Shown: positions 34,632 through 44,800 of the stretch, one piece after another | Position numbering within the stretch: position 1 is the first letter of the stretch | How the letters are laid out: each line of letters begins with the position of its first letter | Source: Xenococcaceae cyanobacterium MO_188.B32 | GTDB lineage: Bacteria > Cyanobacteriota > Cyanobacteriia > Cyanobacteriales > Xenococcaceae | DNA length: 46,287 nt | Assembly: GCA_030065635.1 (NCBI GenBank) | Contig: JASJDJ010000017.1 | Span: 1-46,287 of the forward strand | Direction: 5' to 3' | Made by a program: the position numbers and the translations under genes | Notes under the pieces: model-generated | Databases searched by the model: none | What the model saw: the letters and a program-made list of their open reading frames with translations, nothing else | What the model was told of the DNA's origin: nothing

Positions 34632-36322
34632 CTAAGGATTAACTCTTGAGAAGGGGAAGCTCGCCAGAGTTGTTCTAATCTACTAGCTGGCATAGTTAAA
34701 TATAAAATATCTTGAGGCTGGAGACTACTTTCTAATAACTCCCAACCATGAACGGTTTGACCTTTTCTTTCTAGATATAAAGGGACAAAGTCTGCTTCGA
34801 TGGCTGCTTGCTGGATTTGTTGACCGCAAAAAGGATGTCTGGGAGTAATCATAGTGCCTAATGCTACCCACAATAAATCCCCTGTCAAGCCATTACCCAA
34901 AATTCTGCCTCCCAAAGCAGCAGCAGCAAAAGAATCTGTAGCCAGTTCTATAGGGGATAGAACATTATCAAATTCAAATACTTCTTGCATAGATTGAGCG
35001 AGTTGGGGGTCGTAACTGCGGAGGATAGTAGTTAGGTAGGGAGAAACGGCTTTGGCAGTTAAAGCTATTTCTAAATTAGTCATGTCATTACTGGTGACAG
35101 CAATCAAACTTTCTGCTCGTTCGATGTTAACTGTTTGCAAGGTTGCTGCTAGACTTGCTTCTTCTATAACTACAGGAACGCCTAGAGAACGGGTACTATG
35201 CAAAAAACGATTGTTAGGATCGGATTCGATTACCACAACTTCATGCCCTTGACTATGGAGTTGCCGAACAATAGCAAAACCCATTCCTCCTAGTCCACAG
35301 ACAATATGATGATTACGAGTAGGTACTCTGGCTGCATCCCAAGCCTGTTTTAAGCGACTACCCAAGATAAAATCGTTAATCAGAGCATAGCAAATACCAA
35401 TTACTCCTGCCCCCACGATCATCATAACGGCAGTAAAGACTTTAATGGAATCGGGAGCTTGTTCGGCGACTTGTTCCTGTCCTCCTGCACCAGTAATCAT
35501 CCCCACGGAAAAATAGAGTGCATCGACGATGGAAGTATTAAAATTAACACTTACATAAGTGAGGGTGGCAAAAAAAATGGTAATCAATAAAGATAGAGTT
35601 ACCAGGGTGACGGGACGAGCGTGACGTTGATATTGGGGTAGATTAGTCACTGCTTTGACTAGTTTTCGCCACCAGGAATGGCGTTTCAGCTTTACTGTTG
35701 GTTTTGTGCCAATAATTAAGCGATCGCCTACATTTAATCTTTGTTTGTTGAGTATGGCTGAAATTAAATCTATTTCCCCTTTGGCTGGTAAATAGTAAAT
35801 TAGCATCCTCGAAGGATTAGACCATAATTCCTGTAATCGTTTACCCAACCAGGGATGATCTTGGGTAATTATTTCTTCGTGGGTAGGCCAAATTCGGTCA
35901 AATAAGCGCAATTGTCCGATCGCTCTATTGCCTAAAGCTGCAAAAGAAAAAATTGGTGCAGATAAGTCAGCAACACTAATAGTAACGTGATCGCTCAGAG
36001 TTTGATCGAGACGTTCTCCTAGAGTTTGATTCAGTAAACGATTAATAATGCGGATACTAGGGTTGATTTTTTTGGCTTGAGTTAAAACAGCCAAATTAAG
36101 AACATCATCATTGCTAGCTAACACTAGAGTATGGGCTTTCCTAATTCCAGCCTCAATCAAAGTAGTTACTATTTTCGGATCGCCAATAATAATTTTTTCA
36201 TTTGGTTGTATTGTTATGGAGCGATCGCTAATGCCAACTACTTCTGCTCCTTGCTTCCTTAAGAGACTATAAATCTTGTATCCAGTACGACCTAAACCGC
36301 AAACTATTATTCGTGGTTTCAT
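34628..36322 (-). CDS. Two-RCK potassium-channel-like protein (TrkA-N / ion channel / TrkA-N-C)
   Basis: A 564-residue protein with an N-terminal Rossmann-type RCK/TrkA-N domain (GLGRTG at 9-14), a central two-helix pore module (about 237-320) and a second RCK domain (GLGGMG at 343-348) with a TrkA-C-like tail. This order suits a ligand- or NAD-regulated cation channel. The pore loop reads YFSVGMITGAGG, so the usual TVGYG selectivity filter is replaced by TGAGG (277-281). Ion selectivity therefore cannot be assumed to be K+. Convergent 4-bp overlap with the GGDEF gene. Confidence 0.85.
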   Translation of the reverse strand: MKPRIIVCGLGRTGYKIYSLLRKQGAEVVGISDRSITIQPNEKIIIGDPKIVTTLIEAGIRKAHTLVLASNDDVLNLAVLTQAKKINPSIRIINRLLNQTLGERLDQTLSDHVTISVADLSAPIFSFAALGNRAIGQLRLFDRIWPTHEEIITQDHPWLGKRLQELWSNPSRMLIYYLPAKGEIDLISAILNKQRLNVGDRLIIGTKPTVKLKRHSWWRKLVKAVTNLPQYQRHARPVTLVTLSLLITIFFATLTYVSVNFNTSIVDALYFSVGMITGAGGQEQVAEQAPDSIKVFTAVMMIVGAGVIGICYALINDFILGSRLKQAWDAARVPTRNHHIVCGLGGMGFAIVRQLHSQGHEVVVIESDPNNRFLHSTRSLGVPVVIEEASLAATLQTVNIERAESLIAVTSNDMTNLEIALTAKAVSPYLTTILRSYDPQLAQSMQEVFEFDNVLSPIELATDSFAAAALGGRILGNGLTGDLLWVALGTMITPRHPFCGQQIQQAAIEADFVPLYLERKGQTVHGWELLESSLQPQDILYLTMPASRLEQLWRASPSQELILS

Positions 36323-36631
36323 AAATATTATAGGTGAGACAAACTTACTTTTTGCCTTGTGCTTTGCTCTTTTCTAATTTTTACTTGTTTGTCCAAAAGA
36401 TATTGTAACCAAAAACACTGGCTGGTCAATTGCTACCCAATTTTTACTTTTTGGCTTTATTCCCACAAGAAATAGTTATATCATAGATAAATAACTATGA
36501 TATATTATTGGCAATAGATATTTTATTATATTACTAGTCAAAACAATTTTAATCTAGGATGGGAAATTTATCTCTCCAGAAATAAAATTGCCTGACTTAG
36601 CTTCAAGATAAAATTAAAAGGTAATCTAGAT
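36323..36631. other. 309-bp spacer with AT palindrome
   Basis: A 9-bp inverted repeat ATATCATAG (36478..36486) with CTATGATAT (36495..36503) is the only structure I see. It lacks a T-run and could be an operator or cruciform. The spacer lies between divergent genes and must hold promoters for both sides. Confidence 0.45.
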
Positions 36632-36748
36632 ATGGAAATAAACAGCTTTTCTCTGTGGTTGATGCTCTCGTTAAATGCTTTAGTTTGTATTCTTCTGCCT
36701 TCAGTCTTAGCTTTAGATTGGTCAAATCTTTTTGGACATCGTTCGTAA
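36632..36748 (+). CDS. Possible 38-residue single-TM protein overlapping the next gene
   Basis: The frame starts with ATG at 36632 behind an AAAAGG purine stretch 8 to 13 nt upstream and reads MEINSFSLWLMLSLNALVCI, then LLPSVLALDWSNLFGHRS. This is a convincing single membrane helix with a soluble tail. It lies in a different frame from the 36655..37038 coding sequence, and ends inside that gene's signal region. It may be a small membrane protein, perhaps translationally coupled to the next gene, or the overlap may be fortuitous. I do not recognise it as a known photosystem or cytochrome small subunit. Confidence 0.4.
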   Translation: MEINSFSLWLMLSLNALVCILLPSVLALDWSNLFGHRS

Positions 36749-37038
36749 AAATATTAATCTTATTTTTATTAACCCTATCTTTTAATCTGGCAATTGTAGT
36801 GTCGGCTGAAGCATCTACCTGTCGCCAGTTAGATAATCATTCAATTTGTATCGTGAGTATTAAACGCAGCGCAAAGTACTACTGGGAGTACCGCGCTGCT
36901 ATTAGTGTAGATGGGCAAAAAAAGCCCGTAGAAATTTATAACTGTCGAGATCGCCTCAAAATAAATTACCATAAGACTGTTGTCCCGTTTGCCACTAATG
37001 GTGTGGGAGAGCTTATCTGTAGTTTATATACTAAATAA
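36718..37038 (+). CDS. Small secreted hypothetical protein
   Basis: An exported protein with a clear signal peptide (VKILILFLLTLSFNLAIVVS, cleavage likely after SAEA) and a mature part of about 75 residues containing four cysteines (STCRQL, HSICIV, YNCRDR, ELICSL), which could form two disulfides. The start is uncertain: a TTG at 36718 gives a standard signal peptide, and a GTG at 36655 would add 21 unlikely residues. It overlaps the 38-codon frame upstream. Next gene on the strand is ccsB, 87 bp later. Family unknown. Confidence 0.6.
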   Translation: MVKSFWTSFVKILILFLLTLSFNLAIVVSAEASTCRQLDNHSICIVSIKRSAKYYWEYRAAISVDGQKKPVEIYNCRDRLKINYHKTVVPFATNGVGELICSLYTK

Positions 37039-37125
37039 AATAAAAATAGATTGAAATAAATAAAGCAAGTCTTTAATTTGCCATTTATAAAATCAATTAA
37101 TTATTTAGTCGTAGAGAAAAAAACC

Positions 37126-38139
37126 ATGGATTTAATACAACTCCAGAATTTACTGGATAATACTTCCTTCTGCATTTTATTCCTCACCATGCTGGTCTAC
37201 TGGGTAGGGGCAGCCTTTCCAGAGATACCCTATCTATCTATATTGGGGACAACTGGAATGGTAATTGCTAACCTTTGTATTGCCACTTTACTGGGTTCTC
37301 GTTGGTTAGAGGCTGGTTATTTTCCTCTGAGTAATTTATATGAATCTCTATTTTTCTTAACCTGGGGAATTACTACTATCCATTTGATTGCCGAAAGAAT
37401 GAGTCGCAGTCGTTTAGTTGGGGTGGCAACTAGTCCTGTGGCTATGGGGATAACTGCTTTTGCTGCTTTATCTTTACCTGCTGAGATGCAAACTTCTGCA
37501 CCCCTGGTACCCGCGCTCAAATCCAATTGGTTGATGATGCATGTTAGTGTAATGATGCTAAGTTACGCCACTTTGATGGTAGGTTCAGTTATCGCGATCG
37601 CCTTTTTAGTAGTTACTCGCGGTCAAAAAGTAGAGTTAAAAGGTAGTGCTGTCGGTACTGGTAGCTATCGTCATCAAATTAAAAAATTATCACTTCAAGA
37701 GCCAGAAAGTGATGCTACCTCTAATTTAGCTACAGTTAAAGGTAATGGTAGTATCGCAGTTTTAGATTTACCCAAGACAGAAACAGAAGCATCCAAACAA
37801 ACTTTATCCCTAGAACGTCTTACACTGGCGGATACTCTCGATAATATTAGTTATCGGGTTATTGGTTTGGGATTTCCTTTACTAACTATTGGCATTATTG
37901 CTGGCGGAGTATGGGCAAATGAGGCTTGGGGTTCCTATTGGAGTTGGGATCCCAAAGAAACTTGGGCATTTATTACTTGGCTCGTTTTTGCTGCTTATCT
38001 TCATGCGCGGATCACTCGTGGTTGGCAGGGAAGAAAACCTGCAATACTTGCTGCTGCGGGATTTGTGGTAGTTTGGGTATGTTATTTGGGTGTCAACCTT
38101 TTGGGTAAGGGACTGCATTCTTATGGTTGGTTTTTCTAG
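37126..38139 (+). CDS. ccsB: Cytochrome c biogenesis protein CcsB (CcsA-type, WWD domain)
   Basis: A 337-residue polytopic protein of System II cytochrome c maturation, which delivers haem to apocytochromes at the lumenal side. The tryptophan-rich WWD motif [19 protein letters not shown] is at about residue 267-285 and [12 protein letters not shown] near 73-84; conserved histidines are in [10 protein letters not shown] and the C-terminal [10 protein letters not shown] central hydrophilic insertion (about 178-240) is variable. The start at 37126 has GAGAAAAAA upstream; an earlier in-frame start at 37078 would add 16 residues. Homologous to plastid ccsA (ycf5); in cyanobacteria usually named ccsB. 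Confidence 0.95.
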   Translation: MDLIQLQNLLDNTSFCILFLTMLVYWVGAAFPEIPYLSILGTTGMVIANLCIATLLGSRWLEAGYFPLSNLYESLFFLTWGITTIHLIAERMSRSRLVGVATSPVAMGITAFAALSLPAEMQTSAPLVPALKSNWLMMHVSVMMLSYATLMVGSVIAIAFLVVTRGQKVELKGSAVGTGSYRHQIKKLSLQEPESDATSNLATVKGNGSIAVLDLPKTETEASKQTLSLERLTLADTLDNISYRVIGLGFPLLTIGIIAGGVWANEAWGSYWSWDPKETWAFITWLVFAAYLHARITRGWQGRKPAILAAAGFVVVWVCYLGVNLLGKGLHSYGWFF

Positions 38140-38283
38140 AGAAATAATTTTGCTCTCTTAATCTTTAATCCCCAATCTCAATTATTTGTCTTTTCCTCCT
38201 CTTTAGTTGATTTCTGTGTACCTTTAGCTTTAGAATGTAATCTTCCTATCTTGAGATACGATCGGCCCACGAGTTCTAGGAAC

Positions 38284-39207
38284 ATGAAACAACTAAAAGG
38301 AAGAGATTTATTAGGAATAGCAGATCTAAGTCCAGCGGAAATAAAAGGTCTATTACAGCTAGCCAAACAACTTAAAACTGGGCAGCTTACTTGTCATACT
38401 AATAAAACCTTAGGACTGCTCTTTTATAAGGCATCTACCCGTACGCGGGTATCTTTTAGTGTGGCGATGTACCAGTTGGGAGGTCAAGTAATCGATCTTA
38501 ACCCCAGTGTGACTCAAGTAGGTAGGGGAGAACCAATTGAAGATACAGCTAGAGTATTAGACCGTTACCTCGATATTTTAGCGATTCGGACTTTTAAACC
38601 AGAAGATTTGCAAACTTTTACTGAATACGCCCAAATTCCCATCATTAATGCTCTCACCGATCTAGAACATCCCTGTCAGATTTTGGCCGATCTCTTAACT
38701 ATTGAAGAATGTTTTGGTTCTTTAGCCGGTAAAACCCTAACTTATGTGGGTGATGGTAACAATGTAGCTCATTCTCTCTTGTTAGGTTGTGCTTTGATGG
38801 AAATGAATATACGCATAGCCACCCCCCCTGACTATCAACCAGACAACAGTATAGTCCAGCAAGCCAAAGAAATAGCCCAAGATAGTGCAGAAATTGTAAT
38901 TACTAATGATGCGATCGCAGCCGTAAAAGGAGCAGAAGTAGTATATACTGATGTGTGGGCAAGTATGGGACAAGAAGATTTAGCATCTACCAGAATTCCT
39001 ATTTTCCAACCCTATCAGGTTAATCAAAAATTATTAAGCCATGCAGATAAAGACGCGATCGTCTTGCACTGTTTACCTGCTCATCGAGGGGAAGAAATTA
39101 CAGCACAAGTAATCGAAGGAAAACAATCGAGAGTCTGGGATCAAGCAGAGAATAGAATGCACGCACAAAAAGCCTTACTCGCTGCTTTACTTGGCTGTAT
39201 CGAATAA
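38284..39207 (+). CDS. argF: Ornithine carbamoyltransferase
   Basis: A 307-residue enzyme making citrulline from ornithine and carbamoyl phosphate. The carbamoyl-phosphate site STRTRVSF is at residues 51-58, with HPCQILADLLT in the middle and the ornithine-side HCLPAHRGEEI near the C-terminus. A TTG at 38251 would add 11 unlikely residues, so the ATG at 38284 (MKQLKGRDLLGIADLS) is chosen; AGGA lies very near the start. carA, which makes the glutaminase subunit feeding this reaction, is at 4156. Monocistronic, downstream of ccsB by 144 bp. Confidence 0.97.
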   Translation: MKQLKGRDLLGIADLSPAEIKGLLQLAKQLKTGQLTCHTNKTLGLLFYKASTRTRVSFSVAMYQLGGQVIDLNPSVTQVGRGEPIEDTARVLDRYLDILAIRTFKPEDLQTFTEYAQIPIINALTDLEHPCQILADLLTIEECFGSLAGKTLTYVGDGNNVAHSLLLGCALMEMNIRIATPPDYQPDNSIVQQAKEIAQDSAEIVITNDAIAAVKGAEVVYTDVWASMGQEDLASTRIPIFQPYQVNQKLLSHADKDAIVLHCLPAHRGEEITAQVIEGKQSRVWDQAENRMHAQKALLAALLGCIE

Positions 39208-39270
39208 TTTTTTAGAATTATCGCTTCAGCCAAGCTTGAGTTTTTTGCTATAACTTTTGAGGTGTCAACT

Positions 39271-39534
39271 GTGTGTGAAGAATGGGAAAAAGCAATAGAC
39301 GATCGCATCGCTGTGCTTTACGGCTTTTAGGAAATTTACTATCCCGATTTAGTAGTTACTTGTAATCCTCAAGATCGGAAACGTTACTTTTTAACTTCTC
39401 CTTGTCTGGTCATTGAAATACTATCACCTAGTACACAAACTACGGATAGACGAGAGAAAAGAATTAATTACCAAACTTTAGAAAGCTTACAAGAATATGT
39501 TTTGGTTTCTCAAGATGAGATGAAAGATAAATAA
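39271..39534 (+). pseudogene. Uma2-family endonuclease-like pseudogene
   Basis: One frame of 87 codons with an internal TAG (39328..39330) reads VCEEWEKAIDDRIAV before the stop and YYPDLVVTCNP, KRYFLTSPCLVIEILSPSTQ and TTDRREKRINYQTLESLQEY after it. The PDLVVTC and VIEILSPST.TTDRREK..NYQ..ESLQEYVLVSQD blocks are the catalytic region of Uma2 (PD-(D/E)XK) proteins. The N-terminal third is mostly deleted and the C-terminus is cut. No start codon is certain. Confidence 0.8.
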
Positions 39535-39622
39535 ATTTAAGTAACTAGCGGTTTATTCTCAAAAATAAACTTTGTTATCTGTTATGTGTTGTAATTACCG
39601 AGCAAAATGATATTATTAGTAA

Positions 39623-39658
39623 AATTACCGAGATGAGATCGGTAATTCTACTTTTTTT
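39623..39658 (+). terminator. Intrinsic terminator
   Basis: A 9-bp perfect stem (AATTACCGA 39623..39631 with TCGGTAATT 39639..39647) with a 7-nt loop is followed by a T-run at 39652..39658. It ends rightward transcription from argF or the Uma2 relic. A second half-copy GTAATTACCGAG lies just upstream (about 39591..39602). Confidence 0.75.
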
Positions 39659-39726
39659 CTTATTTACACATAGGTTATCGAGCTAATTAACTTATTGTAA
39701 ATATTTATAGAAATATCTGTCTTAGT

Positions 39727-40497
39727 ATGCTAGCCGAACTAACCCAAAAAAGTGCCAGAGTTTTACCATGTCTGATTTTATCTATTTGCACAATAGGCAT
39801 AATTAAATTACAAAGCCAACATTATCACAACTCAACTAAGCAAAGCCAAATAAGTAACTCTTTACAAGAAGAATCTAGCCACAAAAGAACGATCGATCTA
39901 CAAAAACTAATACCTTCTTTAGGCTTTGATAATTTAAGAGCAGACTATCTTTACTTAAACTATGTTCAATATCTGGGGAATAAAGAGGCTAGAGAGCATA
40001 CAGGTTACTCTTTAATACCCGATTATTTTGAAACTATTATTAATTACGATCCCCACTTTAGCGAAGCTTATCTGACTCTTTCTACTGCTAACTCTCTTTA
40101 TGCTGGCAAACCAGAGAAAACCATTGCTTTGATGGATAGAGTTTTAGAGTCAATTTCTCCAGAACTTTTGCCTGAAGTTTCTTTTCTCTGGACTTATAAA
40201 GGTTTAGATGAATTATTGTATTTAGGCGATACTCAAGCAGCCAGAAAATCTTATCTAACAGCAGCACAATGGGCTCTTCAACGTGGAGATAAAGCAGGGG
40301 TGCAAATTGCTCGAAGAAATCTAAGTACAGCCAAATTTCTAGCTAAAAATCCCGATACGCGGGAAGCTCAACTTGCTGCTTGGTCAATGATTTTACCCAA
40401 TATTAAAGATGAGCAAAGTCGTCAAGTAGTTGTAGATAAAATTCAAGCTTTAAAGTCTGAGTTGGCCGTGGTAAATCAAAAAAACAAAACAAATTAA
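39727..40497 (+). CDS. Membrane-anchored TPR-like protein
   Basis: A 256-residue protein with one N-terminal hydrophobic helix (about 11-27), a polar linker, then a helical part starting LIPSLGFDNLRADYLYLNYV. The remainder contains TPR-like pairs (HFSEAYLTLSTANSLYAGKP, EKTIALMDRVLESIS, GDTQAARKSYLTAAQWALQR). The F.NLRADYLYLN.VQY.G sequence is shared with a conserved cyanobacterial family of unknown function. It may serve as a scaffold. Converges with the response regulator-kinase, 4 bp between stops. Confidence 0.8.
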   Translation: MLAELTQKSARVLPCLILSICTIGIIKLQSQHYHNSTKQSQISNSLQEESSHKRTIDLQKLIPSLGFDNLRADYLYLNYVQYLGNKEAREHTGYSLIPDYFETIINYDPHFSEAYLTLSTANSLYAGKPEKTIALMDRVLESISPELLPEVSFLWTYKGLDELLYLGDTQAARKSYLTAAQWALQRGDKAGVQIARRNLSTAKFLAKNPDTREAQLAAWSMILPNIKDEQSRQVVVDKIQALKSELAVVNQKNKTN

Positions 40498-40501
40498 TAT
40501 A

Positions 40502-41815
40502 CTATAGACGATCGCAATAATCTAGTTCGGAAAAAGTAATAGTAAAGCAAGTACCATTATTTGTAGATATTTTCATTTCGCCTTCAATTTGTCTAGTTAA
40601 AATACGAACTAGCTTTAAACCCAAAGAGTCAGCATTGATAAAATCAAAATCTTCGGGAAATCCCACACCATCATCTTTAACTTGGAGAATAATTTGAGAA
40701 TTTTCATCTCTTTGTAAGCCGAGCCAAATATTTCCACTTTGACGATCGCGGAAAGCGTGTTCGAGAGCGTTAGCAGCTAATTCATTAATAATCAAGCCAC
40801 AGGAATGAGCCGTTTCTATATTGACGTAAATTGTATCTGTATCTAGCAAAAAGTTAATACCTTGTTCGCTGATATCGTAAGAACCTGATAATTTATCAAT
40901 CAAAGCCACAATATATTGACCTAAATCTAGTTCCTTCAAATTTTGAGAGCGATATAGTTGTTCGTGAACTAATGCCATAGAGTGAAGACGATCTTGACTG
41001 TGTTGAAATATAGTCGCAATTTCTGGGTCTTCAACACAATTCGCCTGAAGTTCAAACATACTAGAAACAACCAGTAAATTATTTTTGACTCGATGATAAA
41101 TTTCTTTAAGTAATATTTCTTTTTCTTGGAGAGAATTTCTTAATTTATTTTCTGCTTGTTTGCGTTCGCCAATTTCTTGTTGTAAGAGCTGATTACTTTG
41201 TTTTAACTCTACAGTCCGCTGCTCTACTCGTTTTTCTAGTTCTTCGTTAAGTTGATGGAGAGCTTTTTCGGCAGTAAGGCGGTCGCGAACTTCGTTTTGT
41301 AATCGAACGTTAATCGTGTACAATCTCGTTTCTACAATTTTGCGCTGCTCTATTTCTAGGGTCAGTAGTTCGTTTTGTCTGGCTAAAGTTTGAGTCATAA
41401 AGCGCAGTTGTAAATGGAGTTTGATTCTGGCTAGTACCTCCTCTGGCTGAATTGGTTTAGTCACATAGTCTACTGCTCCCACTTCAAATCCTTTAACTTT
41501 ATCGTCTGTACTAGATAAAGCAGTCATAAAAATTACGGGGATATCTTTAGTTGCGGGTTCTTTTTTGAGCCGACGGCAAGTCTCATAACCATCAATACCA
41601 GGCATTAAGATATCAAGTAAAATAATTCCCGGCTGAGCATATTTAGCTCGTTTTAAACTGCTTTCTCCATCTTGAGACACTAAAATATTTAAACCAGACT
41701 CTTCTAGGTAATCGACAATGACGGCTAAATTAGTGGGATTATCGTCAACAATCAAAATATTGTGCTCCTTAAAATCGAATTGAAAATTAAACCCGTTGGA
41801 ACTGAAAGAACCCAT
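40502..41815 (-). CDS. Response regulator fused to HisKA_2-type histidine kinase
   Basis: A 437-residue hybrid with REC at the N-terminus (residues 17-135; phospho-acceptor Asp68 in IILLDILMP), then a long coiled coil (about 140-230), then a HisKA_2/HWE-like dimerisation region with His241 in KEIYHRVKNNL and an HATPase_c domain (GLIINELAANALEHAFRD, VKDDGVGFPEDF). It likely relays a signal from the hybrid kinase encoded just upstream, with an 8-nt gap, so the two form an operon. Output is phosphotransfer to unknown partners. Confidence 0.93.
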   Translation of the reverse strand: MGSFSSNGFNFQFDFKEHNILIVDDNPTNLAVIVDYLEESGLNILVSQDGESSLKRAKYAQPGIILLDILMPGIDGYETCRRLKKEPATKDIPVIFMTALSSTDDKVKGFEVGAVDYVTKPIQPEEVLARIKLHLQLRFMTQTLARQNELLTLEIEQRKIVETRLYTINVRLQNEVRDRLTAEKALHQLNEELEKRVEQRTVELKQSNQLLQQEIGERKQAENKLRNSLQEKEILLKEIYHRVKNNLLVVSSMFELQANCVEDPEIATIFQHSQDRLHSMALVHEQLYRSQNLKELDLGQYIVALIDKLSGSYDISEQGINFLLDTDTIYVNIETAHSCGLIINELAANALEHAFRDRQSGNIWLGLQRDENSQIILQVKDDGVGFPEDFDFINADSLGLKLVRILTRQIEGEMKISTNNGTCFTITFSELDYCDRL

Positions 41816-41823
41816 GATTTTTG

Positions 41824-44800
41824 TTACTCCTGAGTGAGATATTGCTCGACTAAATTAACGATCGCTTTTTCTTGAAAATCTTGACTTAACTGTTTGAGTC
41901 GCTCGGCAAAAGGTTTATATTGGGCATCTAACTCCTCTAGAGAAATCGCCCATTGGCGAATTTTGGTCATACTGCCAAGCATTGCTAACTCATATAGCAC
42001 CTTCAAATCTTCAACAGGTGGCGGAATAACATCTACTGTCTCAGGCTCACTGATGGCTGGTGTTTCCTTGGCGATCTCTGTTGGCTGTTCGTAAATCCAT
42101 TCCAGTTGTAAATATTTTTGTAACAAAGCTAATAACTTTTGTTCTTCAATTGGTTTGGATAAAAAGGCATTACAGTCAGCAATCTGACTTTGTTGGCAGT
42201 TTTTGTCCAACAGACTTGAAGAGATGGCAATAATCGGCATATTTTTAAAGTGAGGAATTTGGCGTAATTCTTTAACCGCTTCAAAGCCTGTTTTAATAGG
42301 CATCACTAAATCTGTCAAAATCAAATCTGGGAGTATTTTTTGAGCTAGTTCGACTTCTTGTTGACCATTTTCGGCGGTGAAAACTGCAAAACCTAAAGGT
42401 TCAAGTATATCTAGCAGTAGCAAACGGTTTTCCAGTTTATCGTCTACTACTAAAAGTTGGCGTTGTTTGCCCTTATAACCGATGATGGGATTGATTTCTT
42501 GGCGTTTTTTGATGGCAGCAGTTTTTGATAAAGGCAGAGTAATATCGAACCAGAAAATTGAACCCATGCCCAATGAACTGGTGACTTGTAACTCACTATT
42601 CATGGAACGTAACAACTGTTGAGCGATGGTTAATCCCAAACCCGTTCCAGTAGATTTATCGTGAAGATCTCCAAGCTGTTCAAAAGGTTGAAAAATGTGA
42701 GTTAACTGTTCGTGGTCTATTCCCACACCAGTGTCAATTACCTCAAAACGCAGAGTAGTGTAATCCTGCAATTTAATCTCATCGCTAGATTGAGTCGGCG
42801 AGAATTCACAATAGTCGATTACGACAATCCTGAAACTTATGCGACCGCGCTTGGTAAATTTAATCGCATTATTAAATAACTCAACTAGCACTTGTTTGAG
42901 TCTTTGTCGATCTGCTTCAATACCACGAGGTAAGTCACGGGGTATTTCGGCAGTAAAAGTAAGGCCTTTAGCTGTAGCTTGCGATCGTACTAGAGTGGAA
43001 ATCTCTTCTAAAAAAGTTGCCAAATGAATGGGTGCGGGGTGGAGCTTGACGGCAGTAGTTTCCAGTTGAGCAAATTCCAAGATATCTTCGAGCAGGCTTA
43101 ACAAATAGCTGCCACTACTTTCAATTGTATTTAAGCTTTTTTGCCAATTAGAAGTTAAAGAAGTCTGGTTATTAGGCACTGCCTTCAAATTTCTTTGTAA
43201 AAGTCGAACAGAACCCAGAATTCCATTCAGAGGAGTACGTAATTCATGACTCATATTCGCTAAAAAATGACTTTTAGTTCGACTGGCTACTTCTGCGGTA
43301 TATCTAGCTGTTGCCAATTCTATTTCTGCCTGTTTGCGCTCGCTAATATCCGTCATCATTGCCAGAGTACCTATCTGCTGAGAGGCACTATCGACAAGAG
43401 AACTAAAAGAAACGATCGCCCAGAGTTGAGAACCATCTTGACGGCAAAATTGCAGGTCGTAACTTTTGGTCATACCTGGTGAGAGACTGAAGATTTGATT
43501 GGTAAGGTTTTTTCCTCCGTCTCGATCGCTGGTGTCTATAAAGTCAAACATAGACTGGTTTAAAATTTCGTCTCTAGCATAGCCAAGCATCTGCAAAACT
43601 CTGGGGTTGACAAAACTAGTTTTACCCTCGGTATTTAAAAGCCAAATACCTTCATTAGCGGTTTCTACAATCTGACGATAGCGTTCTTCACTTTCTCTTA
43701 ATGCTGCTTCTGCTTCTTGGCGTTGTTTCTCACTCCTAATTGCTTCGATAATGTTGCTACAGGTAGCTAAAAAGGGTTCTAAGTAGTCCACCAAAGCTCG
43801 ATCGTAACCATTAGGTCGATTAGCAATACCAACCATCCCCAAAAAACGATCTCGGCTATAAAATGGCAATCCTAGAAAAGCATTGAGTGGTGGATGTCCC
43901 TCTGGTAAACCACCCCGTCTGGGATCGGTACTGGGATTATTAGCGATAACGGGTTTTCCCGTTACCATGACTGCTCCAAATAGAGTATTGAGATTATAAA
44001 ATTCCATTCCTTGAGGAGCGTTTTCTGCGTAAAATTTGCGTGTTTCCTCGTTCCAGGCAATATTAGTGATGGCGTGAGTTTTGAGATAGGGTTTGCCCCG
44101 CATTTTCATGTAGGCTTCTTCGACATAAGGTTCTCCTCCTTCTGTATAAAAAATTTCCCCAATAAAGCCATATTCACTATCAGTAATCTGTAAGAGATTT
44201 TCTAGTAATCCATCAAATAGGATTGCTGGCTCCACATCCTTGATAAATCTCGACTGAGCCAGACTAATACCATGAAGTAAACTATTGCTCTGAAGTAGGG
44301 CATTTTCGGCTTGTTTGCGTGCAGTAATATCTATTACCGTGCCTTCATAATAGGTTGTTTGCTGCTGGCGATCGCAAAATAAATGAATATTGAGGGAAAT
44401 CCAAATTTTGCTGCCATCAGCACGATAAATTTGACACTCAAAATCAGTGATGGCTTGATGTAGCTCTACTGCTGCGGTTAATTCTCGCCAATCTTCTGGA
44501 TTAACCAAGAGTTGCTGTTCTATATTGTCGAGCTCTGAAATTAATTTTTGAGGAGAATCATAGCCATAAATACTAGCTAAAGCTGGATTCGCATTTATAT
44601 ATTTGCCATCAAGGGTACAGATAAAAATTCCCTCAGCTACATTCTCGAAAATATGACGATATTTCGCTTCTGCTTCTTTTAACTCGCTGGTTCTTTGTTT
44701 AACTCGCTCTTCTAGCTGTAGTTCTTTTGTTAGCAATCTCTCTTCAACGGCAATACGTTCTCGAATGTAGCAAGACAAAGTAATAGTAAGTAATATTCCG

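Noticed and set aside
42839-44193. Small plus-strand frames opposite the hybrid kinase
   Set aside because: All are shadows of the long kinase coding sequence.
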